Origin: Methylobacillus flagellatus_A
Lineage (GTDB): Bacteria; Pseudomonadota; Gammaproteobacteria; Burkholderiales; Methylophilaceae
Length of the DNA stretch: 64,000 nucleotides
Assembly (NCBI RefSeq): GCF_031344055.1
Contig: NZ_JADBEN010000003.1
Strand: one strand, 5' to 3'
The notes beneath the pieces were generated by a model that was given only the letters and a program-made list of their open reading frames with translations, was not told the DNA's origin and made no database searches. Position 1 is the first letter of the stretch. Each line of letters begins with the position of its first letter. Shown in pieces: positions 53,339 through 60,718 of this stretch. A program made the translations under genes and the position numbers.

Positions 53339-54496
53339 ATGTCCTATCTTTCCATCCGCAAGCCAGCGATCCTCATCGCTGCAGTGACCGCCTTTGTGAC
53401 CAGCGCCCTGACGGCGCAAGCGGCAGACATCCCCCAACCCCCGGCGCTGGCCGTCAAGTCCTACCAGCTCTATGACTTCAACAGCGAGCGCGTGATTGCG
53501 GAACAGGATGGCAGCTCCCGTGTCGAGCCGGCTTCGCTCACCAAGATCATGACGGCCTACCTGGCATTCAAGGCCATCAAGAACGGCCACCTGACCCTGA
53601 CGCAGACCCTTCCGGTCAGCGTCAAGGCCTGGAAGGTCGAGGGTTCCAAGATGTTCATCGAGCCCAACAAGCCCGTAACTGTCGATGAACTGCTGCACGG
53701 CATGATCATCCAGTCCGGCAACGATGCCTCCATCACGCTGGCCGAAGGCATTGCCGGCTCCGAGGAGGGCTTTGCCGAACTCATGAACAAGGAAGCCGCG
53801 CGCCTGGGCATGCGAGAGACCCATTACGTCAACGCCACCGGCCTGCCCGACCCGCAGCATTACACCACCGCGCATGACCTGGCCCTGCTCGCGGCCGCGT
53901 TGATCCGCGACTTCCCCGACCAGTACAAGCGCCTGTATTCCATGAAGGAATACACCTATAACAAGATCAGCCAGCCTAACCGCAACCGCCTGCTGTGGCT
54001 GGACCCTTACGTTGACGGCATGAAGACCGGCCATACCAAGAGCGCGGGCTACTGCCTGGTCACCTCGGCCAAGCGCGGCGACACCCGCATGATCTCGGTC
54101 GTGCTCGGCGCCCCGTCCGATTCCGCGCGTGCGACCGAGAGCCAGAAGCTGCTCAACTACGGCTTCCAGTTCTACGAATCCAAGCTGGTGTACAAGCGCG
54201 GCGCGGAAGTCAGCAGCCTCAAGGTATGGAAGGGCGCGGAGAACAACGTCGTGGCGACCGTGGCCAGGAACGTCTCCATCACCCTGCCCAAGGGCGAATA
54301 TGCCCGCGTCAAGGCCAAGGTGGTGAGCCAGCAGCCTTTGGTGGCCCCGGTAAGCGCCGGGCAGCAGGTGGGCACCATCCAGTTCATCCTGGATGATAAA
54401 GTGATTGCCGAACACAAGCTGGTCGCCGCCAAGGGCGTGGAAGTGGCCGGCATCTTCGGCCGCCTGCTGGACACGATCAAGCTCTGGTTCGAGTAA
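53339..54496 (+). CDS. dacA: D-alanyl-D-alanine carboxypeptidase (PBP5/6 family)
   Basis: Trims the terminal D-Ala from pentapeptides. 385 residues. Signal peptide ends at AQA before ADIPQPP. S66-x-x-K69 (SLTK), S126-G-N128 and K229-T-G (KTGHT) are all present. The C-terminal domain and amphipathic anchor helix (GRLLDTIKLWFE) fit membrane attachment. It is followed by a D-amino-acid aminotransferase-like gene. Confidence 0.95.
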   Translation: MSYLSIRKPAILIAAVTAFVTSALTAQAADIPQPPALAVKSYQLYDFNSERVIAEQDGSSRVEPASLTKIMTAYLAFKAIKNGHLTLTQTLPVSVKAWKVEGSKMFIEPNKPVTVDELLHGMIIQSGNDASITLAEGIAGSEEGFAELMNKEAARLGMRETHYVNATGLPDPQHYTTAHDLALLAAALIRDFPDQYKRLYSMKEYTYNKISQPNRNRLLWLDPYVDGMKTGHTKSAGYCLVTSAKRGDTRMISVVLGAPSDSARATESQKLLNYGFQFYESKLVYKRGAEVSSLKVWKGAENNVVATVARNVSITLPKGEYARVKAKVVSQQPLVAPVSAGQQVGTIQFILDDKVIAEHKLVAAKGVEVAGIFGRLLDTIKLWFE

Positions 54497-54507
54497 TCCC
54501 GCAGCGC

Positions 54508-55374
54508 ATGGATGAAACCGTCTACCTCAACGGCTCATTCCTGCCATTGGCTCAGGCCACGGTCCCGGTGCTGGACCGTGGCTTTATCTTTGGCGATGGC
54601 GTGTATGAAGTCGTCCCGGTGTATTCGGGACAACCGTTTCGCCTTGACGAACACCTCGCCCGGCTGGCCCAGAGCCTGGAAGCGGTCCGCATCCGCAACC
54701 CGCTCGATACGGCCGGATGGCATGACGTCTGCACGCGCCTGGTCGCCGCCAATGCCGGGCTGACCGACCAATCGCTCTATATCCAGGTCACGCGCGGCGT
54801 CGCACCGCGCGACCAGGCATTTCCCCAGCCGGAAGTCAGCCCGACCGTGTTGGCGATGAGCATGTCCCTGGTGACGCCATCGCCCGAGCTGGTGGAATCC
54901 GGCGTGAGCGCGATCACGGCACTTGATATTCGCTGGCAGCGCTGCAATATAAAAGCCATCTCCCTGCTTGCCAACGTATTGTTGCGGCAGGAAGCCGTGG
55001 ATCATGGCGTTGCGGAAACCCTGATGCTGCGCGACGGCTATCTCACCGAGGGCAGCAGCAGCAATATCTTTGTCGTGAAAGAAGGCATATTGCTGGCACC
55101 GCCCAAGAACCAGTTCATGCTTCCCGGCATCACCTATGACGTGGTGCTGGAGCTCGCGCAGGCAAACGGCATGCCGACCAAGGTCGGCCCGGTGAGCGAA
55201 GCGCAATTGCGCGCGGCGGATGAAATCTGGCTCACCTCGTCCACGAAGGAAGTGCTTGCCGTAGTCGCGCTGGACGGCGTGGCGGTCAATGACGGCAAGC
55301 CCGGCCCGGTATTCAAGCGCATGCATGCGCTGTACCAGGCATTCAAGAACCAAGTAATGAAGCCTGCGAGGTAA
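54508..55374 (+). CDS. D-amino acid aminotransferase-like PLP enzyme (fold type IV)
   Basis: 288 residues. Seen: PVLDRGFIFGDGVYEVVPVY, PLP lysine K149 in RCNIKAISLLANVL, and LTEGSSSNIFVVK (phosphate loop). Its closest type is D-alanine transaminase, though branched-chain aminotransferase-like and ADC lyase members look similar. It lies 11 bases after dacA and five before ybeD, a conserved betaproteobacterial order. Confidence 0.88.
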   Translation: MDETVYLNGSFLPLAQATVPVLDRGFIFGDGVYEVVPVYSGQPFRLDEHLARLAQSLEAVRIRNPLDTAGWHDVCTRLVAANAGLTDQSLYIQVTRGVAPRDQAFPQPEVSPTVLAMSMSLVTPSPELVESGVSAITALDIRWQRCNIKAISLLANVLLRQEAVDHGVAETLMLRDGYLTEGSSSNIFVVKEGILLAPPKNQFMLPGITYDVVLELAQANGMPTKVGPVSEAQLRAADEIWLTSSTKEVLAVVALDGVAVNDGKPGPVFKRMHALYQAFKNQVMKPAR

Positions 55375-55379
55375 GCAAT

Positions 55380-55673
55380 ATGGCAAATCAGCCTGATGAC
55401 AACAAGCCCGATGATCAGGAAACGCTGATCGAATTCCCCTGCGACTTCCCCATCAAGGTGATGGGCGAGGCGCACGAGGAATTCGCCAACCTGATCCTGG
55501 CCGTGATCCAGCAGCACCTGCCGGATTTCGACGCCACGCGCATCGAGATGCGGGCCAGCACCGGCGGCAAATACGTCAGCCTGACCTGCACCGTGCTCGT
55601 GCACTCCAAGCCGCAGTTGGACGACATCTACCGCTCGCTCACCTCGCACCCCAAGGTGAAATACGTACTTTGA
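55380..55673 (+). CDS. ybeD: YbeD/DUF493 family protein
   Basis: 97 residues. LIEFPCDFPIKVMGEAHEEFA and STGGKYVSLTCTV are the DUF493 marks, a ferredoxin-like fold with a possible regulatory role. It is regularly found between dacA and lipB. Function not established. Confidence 0.9.
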   Translation: MANQPDDNKPDDQETLIEFPCDFPIKVMGEAHEEFANLILAVIQQHLPDFDATRIEMRASTGGKYVSLTCTVLVHSKPQLDDIYRSLTSHPKVKYVL

Positions 55674-55694
55674 TGACGGCGGCAGCGATACCCA

Positions 55695-56351
55695 ATGCAG
55701 CATGAGCGCATGAACCGGCCCTTGGTCATCCGCACGCTGGGCCGCACCGATTACCTCGCCACCTGGCAGGCCATGCAGGCCTACACACAGTCCAGGACCG
55801 AACACAGCAATGATGAACTCTGGCTCACCGAGCATGCCCCCGTCTATACCCTGGGACTGAACCGCAAGGCCGTGCGCCCGCCGAGCCGGGACGACATTCC
55901 ATTGATCGAGGTGGATAGGGGCGGCAAGATCACCTACCATGGCCCGGGCCAGGTCGTCATCTACGTGTTGCTCGACCTCAAGCGCCGCGGTCTCACTGTC
56001 CGCTCGCTGGTCAGCGCGATGGAAAACAGCATCATCGCCCTGCTCGCAGAGCACGGCGTCACGGGGGTGGCGCGCGCCGATGCGCCGGGCGTATACGTCA
56101 ACGGCGCAAAGATCGCCTCGCTCGGCCTGCGCCTGAAGAACCAGCGCAGCTATCACGGCCTGGCGCTGAATATCGACATGGACCTGGCCCCGTTTCTCGC
56201 CATAGACCCTTGCGGCTACCAGGGATTGCAGGTCACCCAGGCCCGCGACCTCGGAATCGGCCTGACACCCGAAGAGGCGGCACAAAAGCTGCTTGATAAA
56301 TTGACATCACAGTTAGGCTATACTGATTGCCTGACCGAGAACACCTTATGA
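55695..56351 (+). CDS. lipB: Octanoyl-[ACP]:protein N-octanoyltransferase
   Basis: Transfers octanoyl from ACP to lipoyl domains. 218 residues. RGGKITYHGPGQVVIYVLLDL, the lysine in NGAKIASLGLRL and the catalytic cysteine in IDPCGYQGLQVTQ are seen. The ATG at 55695 is used; MNRPLVIRT at 55710 is the likely alternative. It overlaps lipA by four bases. Confidence 0.95.
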   Translation: MQHERMNRPLVIRTLGRTDYLATWQAMQAYTQSRTEHSNDELWLTEHAPVYTLGLNRKAVRPPSRDDIPLIEVDRGGKITYHGPGQVVIYVLLDLKRRGLTVRSLVSAMENSIIALLAEHGVTGVARADAPGVYVNGAKIASLGLRLKNQRSYHGLALNIDMDLAPFLAIDPCGYQGLQVTQARDLGIGLTPEEAAQKLLDKLTSQLGYTDCLTENTL

Positions 56352-57325
56352 CAGAAATTACCGAACGCATCGTCCCGCCGCCGCGCAAGGTCGCGGGTGT
56401 GAAGGAAACCAGCGCCGAGAAGATGGCGCGCATCCCGATCAAGATCATTCCCATGCCGGCCATGCGCAAGCCGGAATGGATACGCATGAAAGTGCCGGAT
56501 AGCGCACGTTTCCGCGAAATCAAGCAGGTGCTGCGCGAGAACAACCTGCACACCGTTTGTGAAGAGGCATCATGCCCCAATATCGGCGAATGTTTCAGCG
56601 GCGGCACCGCCACCTTCATGATCCTCGGCGACATCTGCACGCGCCGCTGCCCGTTCTGCGACGTGTCGCACGGCAAGCCACTGCCGCCCGACGTCAACGA
56701 ACCGGAAAACCTGGGCCGCACCATCGCCCAGATGCGCCTCAAGTATGTGGTGATCACCAGCGTGGATCGCGACGATCTGCGCGACGGCGGCGCCCAGCAT
56801 TTTGTCGACTGCATCGCATCAGTGCGCACCCACTCACCCAATATCAAGGTGGAAATCCTAGTGCCCGACTTCCGTGGCCGCCTGGATCGCGCCATCAATA
56901 TCCTCAAGGCCGCGCCGCCAGACGTCATGAACCACAACCTGGAAACCGTGCCGCGACTCTACAAGGAAGCACGGCCCGGCTCCGACTACCAGAACTCGCT
57001 GGATTTGCTCAAGGAGTTCGGCGAACTGCACCCGGAAGTGCCGACCAAGTCCGGCCTGATGCTCGGGCTGGGCGAAACCGACGAGGAAATCCTGGAAGTG
57101 ATGCGCGACCTGCGCGCGCATAACGTCACCATGCTCACCCTGGGCCAGTATCTGCAGCCTAGCCCGCACCACCTGCCGGTCAAGCGCTTCGTCACGCCGC
57201 AGCGTTTTGCCGAATTCGAGCAGCAAGCGCTCGCCATGGGCTTCACCCATGCCGCCTGCGGCCCCATGGTGCGTTCCTCCTACCATGCCGACAACCAGGC
57301 GCAACAAGCAGGAGTCAGTTTCTAA
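56348..57325 (+). CDS. lipA: Lipoyl synthase
   Basis: Radical SAM enzyme that inserts two sulfurs into octanoyl groups. 325 residues. Auxiliary cluster ligands C71, C76 and C82 (CEEASCPNIGEC), radical SAM cluster C97, C101, C104 (CTRRCPFC), and the C-terminal RSSYHAD with the serine ligand. The start at 56348 overlaps the lipB stop (ATGA); 56327 would add seven residues. Confidence 0.97.
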   Translation: MTEITERIVPPPRKVAGVKETSAEKMARIPIKIIPMPAMRKPEWIRMKVPDSARFREIKQVLRENNLHTVCEEASCPNIGECFSGGTATFMILGDICTRRCPFCDVSHGKPLPPDVNEPENLGRTIAQMRLKYVVITSVDRDDLRDGGAQHFVDCIASVRTHSPNIKVEILVPDFRGRLDRAINILKAAPPDVMNHNLETVPRLYKEARPGSDYQNSLDLLKEFGELHPEVPTKSGLMLGLGETDEEILEVMRDLRAHNVTMLTLGQYLQPSPHHLPVKRFVTPQRFAEFEQQALAMGFTHAACGPMVRSSYHADNQAQQAGVSF

Positions 57326-57337
57326 CGTTCCGCCATC

Positions 57338-58651
57338 ATGGAAAGCAACCTTCTACTCATCCTGCTCGCATTCTTCCTGGTCCTGCTCAACGGCTTCTTC
57401 GTGGCGGCCGAGTTCGGGCTGGTCAAACTCCGGCAAACCCGCGTCAAGGCGATTGCCAAGACCCACGGCTGGCGCGGCCGCATCCTCGCCAAGGTTCATG
57501 GCCAGCTAGACGCCTACCTTTCCGCCTGCCAGTTGGGCATTACGCTGGCCTCGCTAGGCCTGGGCTGGGTAGGCGAACCGGCGTTCGCCCAATTGCTGAA
57601 GCCCTTGCTGTTCAGCGTTGGCGTCACCGCGCCCGAACTCGTGCACGGCATCTCATTCGTGGTCGCCTTCTTCACCATCTCCTACCTGCATATCGTGCTG
57701 GGAGAGCTCGCCCCCAAATCCATGGCGATACGCCAGTCGGAAACGGTCGGCCTATGGACGGCCGCTCCCCTGTATGTTTTCTACTGGGTCATGTACCCCG
57801 CCATCTGGCTGCTGAATGCGAGCTCCAACTGGATATTGCGCAAGTTCGGCCTCAGCACCGGCCATGCCAGCGACGCCCATTATTCGGCCGACGAGCTGAA
57901 GCTGATCCTGCGCAGCAGCCGCGCCTCGGAAGAACTCACCAAAGATGAATGGAACATCCTCGCCCATACGCTGGATTTCAGCGACCTGGAAGTCGCCGAC
58001 CTCATGCGGCCTTTCAACGAGGCCATTTCCCTCTCCGCCAAGAACAGCTTCGAGGAAAACCTGGAAATCATCTCCCAGCACCGCTACAGCCGTTATCCTT
58101 TCGTGGAGCAGGACGGCAAGGTCAAGGGCGTCATCCACCTCAAGAGCCTGTTCCTCGCCAAGTTTGAAGAGGACGAACTGCAGGACCTGAGCCGCTTTGT
58201 GCACCCAGCGCCGTTTGTCTCTCCCGACCTGCCTGCAATAGAACTGTTCCGCCGCTTCCGCGAAGGCAAGGCCAGCCATTTCGCCATCGTCGGCCGCAAG
58301 GGGCAGGAACCCCAGGGCTTCATCACCCTGGACAACATGCTGGGGGCATTGGTCGGCGAGATCCGCGACGAGTTCCGCCAGAGCCAGAACGACTGGACCA
58401 AGCTCGACGACGGCACGCTGATCGGCAAGGGCAGCCTGCCTATCTTCACGCTGGAACGCGCCCTGGGCATCGAGATCGAGAATGACGACGAAGTCGATTC
58501 CGTCGGCGGACTGGTGCTGTCCAAGCTAGGCTACATCCCCAAGGAGGGCGAGAGCATCGCCTTCGAGCAATTCGACATCGTCGTCAAGAAAATGAACGGC
58601 CCGCGCATCATCCTGGTCCGCATTCACCCGAAGCAGAAGCATGATGAGTGA
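57338..58651 (+). CDS. DUF21/CBS-domain membrane protein (CorC/HlyC family)
   Basis: 437 residues. The N-terminal DUF21 (CNNM) domain has four or so membrane spans (LLILLAFFLVLLNGFFVAAEFGLVKLRQ split, about 1-190). A CBS pair follows (about 215-345, VADLMRPFNEAISL and HFAIVGRKG), and a CorC_HlyC domain ends it (VGGLVLSKLGYIPKEGE). Homologues are ion transporters (Mg/Co or Na) or are misnamed hemolysins. It overlaps the next gene by 11 bases. Confidence 0.9.
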   Translation: MESNLLLILLAFFLVLLNGFFVAAEFGLVKLRQTRVKAIAKTHGWRGRILAKVHGQLDAYLSACQLGITLASLGLGWVGEPAFAQLLKPLLFSVGVTAPELVHGISFVVAFFTISYLHIVLGELAPKSMAIRQSETVGLWTAAPLYVFYWVMYPAIWLLNASSNWILRKFGLSTGHASDAHYSADELKLILRSSRASEELTKDEWNILAHTLDFSDLEVADLMRPFNEAISLSAKNSFEENLEIISQHRYSRYPFVEQDGKVKGVIHLKSLFLAKFEEDELQDLSRFVHPAPFVSPDLPAIELFRRFREGKASHFAIVGRKGQEPQGFITLDNMLGALVGEIRDEFRQSQNDWTKLDDGTLIGKGSLPIFTLERALGIEIENDDEVDSVGGLVLSKLGYIPKEGESIAFEQFDIVVKKMNGPRIILVRIHPKQKHDE

Positions 58652-59909
58652 TACTGCCTCCGAATTGAACGGCCCGCAAAAAGTCGACCTGTTCATCGGC
58701 GGCGGCGGCATGATAGGCAGCGCACTGGCTGCCAGGCTCGCGCCCAGCGGCATGCGAATCGCCCTGCTGGAGAACCATCCGCCCGCCGCTTTTGACGCTT
58801 CCAGCACGCCCGATTTGCGCGTATCGGCCCTGAGCCCTGCCTCTATCGGCTTTCTTGAGCAATCCCACGCATGGCCGGCGATACAAGCCATGCGCACTGC
58901 GCCGTTCAAGCGCATGCAGGTCTGGGAAAACCGCCGGGACCAGGGCACCTTGTTTGATGCCGCGGAAGTCGATGCGCCCTGGCTCGGCCATATCGTCGAG
59001 AACAGGCTGGTGCAGCTCGCCTGCCTGGAGGCGCTTCAAGGTCATGACAACGTCACCTTACTGTGCCCGGACGAAATAGATCAGATCGCCTATCGGCCCG
59101 AAGGCAGCCACATCCGCCTAAAAAGCGGCCAGGCCTTCGAGGCAAGACTCCTCATCGGTGCCGACGGCGCTAACTCGCAAGTGCGCAAGGCCGCCGGTAT
59201 TGCATTGGACAGCCGGCAATACCCCATGCATGCGCTGGTCGCCACCGTCCGCATCCAAGGCGGCGAACGCGACATCACTTGGCAGCGCTTCACTCCCGAC
59301 GGGCCGCAATCGCTGCTGCCCCTGCCCGGGGACTATGCCTCGCTAGTCTGGTATCACCGCCCGAGCGAAGTGCGCCGGCTGTTGACGCTGGACGACGATG
59401 CGCTGCTGGACGCGTTCCGCCAGCACTTCCCCGCCGCATTGCCCGAGATCACGGGACTGGTGCAACGCGGCAGCTTCCCGCTCGCGCGCAGCCATGCCCA
59501 GAGCTATGCACGACAGGGCATCGCGCTGATCGGCGACGCCGCCCACACCATCCATCCGCTGGCAGGCCAGGGCGTGAACCTCGGTTTCCAGGATACTGCC
59601 GTGCTCAGCGAAATTCTGCTGCAAGCCTGGGAAGAAGGCAGCGACCTTGCCGCACTGTCCCGCTTGCAAGGTTATGAGCGCCAGCGCAAGCTCGCCAACC
59701 TCGTCATGCAGCGCGCCATGGACGCGTTCAGCTATGGCTTCAGCAACGATATCACCCCTTTGCGCGCCTTACGCAATCTCGGGCTCAGGCTTGCCGATCA
59801 CGACGGCCCGCTCAAGCGGGAAGTCATCCGCTATGCATTGGGATTGAATCCGCAACCTGCTTCCCGCTTGTTTTCCCCTTTGCAGAAACTCATCCAGCGG
59901 CATACATAG
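58641..59909 (+). CDS. UbiH/UbiF/COQ6-type FAD monooxygenase
   Basis: 422 residues; hydroxylase of ubiquinone ring synthesis, exact position unclear. FAD-binding DLFIGGGGMIGSALAARL at the N-terminus, LIGADGANSQVRKAAGI (DG motif) and LIGDAAHTIHPLAGQGVNLGFQD (GD motif with family signature). ATGATG start lies inside the previous gene. The regioselectivity (C5, C6 or C1) cannot be read from sequence. Confidence 0.9.
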   Translation: MMSDTASELNGPQKVDLFIGGGGMIGSALAARLAPSGMRIALLENHPPAAFDASSTPDLRVSALSPASIGFLEQSHAWPAIQAMRTAPFKRMQVWENRRDQGTLFDAAEVDAPWLGHIVENRLVQLACLEALQGHDNVTLLCPDEIDQIAYRPEGSHIRLKSGQAFEARLLIGADGANSQVRKAAGIALDSRQYPMHALVATVRIQGGERDITWQRFTPDGPQSLLPLPGDYASLVWYHRPSEVRRLLTLDDDALLDAFRQHFPAALPEITGLVQRGSFPLARSHAQSYARQGIALIGDAAHTIHPLAGQGVNLGFQDTAVLSEILLQAWEEGSDLAALSRLQGYERQRKLANLVMQRAMDAFSYGFSNDITPLRALRNLGLRLADHDGPLKREVIRYALGLNPQPASRLFSPLQKLIQRHT

Positions 59910-59959
59910 CATTATGAAATAGCAAGGTTAAAGATGACATGATGCACTCCCGCTGATAA

Positions 59960-59977
59960 TATGACCTTATAGTCATA
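59960..59977 (+). promoter_or_regulatory. Inverted repeat before the Phd/PIN pair
   Basis: TATGAC-CTTATA-GTCATA, 6-bp perfect arms with a 6-base AT-rich centre, 25-43 bases before the Phd ATG. Phd/PIN pairs are usually repressed by their own complex, so this may be the operator. GATAAT (59955-59960) is a possible -10 adjacent to it. Confidence 0.55.
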
Positions 59978-60002
59978 ATTAACCAGTCAAATTGGAGGCC
60001 TC

Positions 60003-60236
60003 ATGAAAAACATCTCGGTAGTGGAAGCCAAGAGCCGCTTTTCCTCACTGCTCGCAGAAGTCGAAGCCGGTGAGGAAATCGCAGTGACACGACACGGAAA
60101 GGTGGTCGCCCGCCTGGTGCCGGATCGGCCGCGCATGGCCGCAGAAGCCTTCCGCGACCTCTGGGCCGACAAGGAAAACGACCTGCAAGCCCCCAGTGAC
60201 AATCCTGCCGAAGATGTCGCCTCGCTGGATGATTAA
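60003..60236 (+). CDS. Phd/YefM-type antitoxin
   Basis: 77 residues. MKNISVVEAKSRFSSLLAEV and EEIAVTRHGKVVARLVP are the Phd/YefM N-terminal DNA-binding fold; the rest is the charged, flexible toxin-binding tail. TTGGAGGCC precedes the ATG. It is four bases before the PIN gene. Confidence 0.88.
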   Translation: MKNISVVEAKSRFSSLLAEVEAGEEIAVTRHGKVVARLVPDRPRMAAEAFRDLWADKENDLQAPSDNPAEDVASLDD

Positions 60237-60239
60237 TCC

Positions 60240-60647
60240 ATGGCTGTCATTTACCTGCTCGATACCAACATCCTGATTGCAGCGCTAAAAGCCCATCCCA
60301 CGGTCCAGCGGCATCTGGAAAACACGCCGCTTAGCAGCCTGCGGCTTTCCAGCATCGTACTGGGAGAGCTGGAGTTCGGTGCGGAAAAAAGTGTTTTCGC
60401 CGAACGCAACCACACCAGGCTGGCCGAACTCACCCATCGCCTGCAACCAATCGGCGTCGATCACGACACCGCACAACACTATGGCCGTATCCGCGCCCTG
60501 CTCGAGCGGCAAGGCACCCCCATCGGCGCCAACGACCTCTGGATCGCCGCCCAGGCCCTTGCGATCGACGCTACGCTGGTCACCGACAACCAGCGCGAAT
60601 TCCAGCGAGTGCCCGGCCTGTTTCTGGAAAACTGGATAGCGGAATGA
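60240..60647 (+). CDS. PIN-domain toxin (VapC type)
   Basis: 135 residues, presumed endoribonuclease. Metal-binding D8 in YLLDTNILIAAL, E43 in IVLGELEFGA, and aspartates in GANDLWIAAQAL and LVTDNQREF are all present, so activity is expected. VapC toxins cut tRNA or rRNA; target unknown. Start only three bases after the antitoxin stop. Confidence 0.9.
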   Translation: MAVIYLLDTNILIAALKAHPTVQRHLENTPLSSLRLSSIVLGELEFGAEKSVFAERNHTRLAELTHRLQPIGVDHDTAQHYGRIRALLERQGTPIGANDLWIAAQALAIDATLVTDNQREFQRVPGLFLENWIAE

Positions 60648-60654
60648 CTAATAC

Positions 60655-60686
60655 AAAAAACCACTGCCGTAGAAAACCGGCAGTGG
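60655..60686 (-). terminator. Terminator of TonB-receptor gene
   Basis: Minus-strand CCACTGCCG (60686-60678), loop of eight, CGGCAGTGG (60669-60661), then six T: a 9-bp stem. It lies 33 bases beyond the receptor stop, and the PIN gene converges on it. Confidence 0.85.
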
Positions 60687-60718
60687 TCAGATGTAATGTC
60701 CAGAGCGTTAACCGAACG

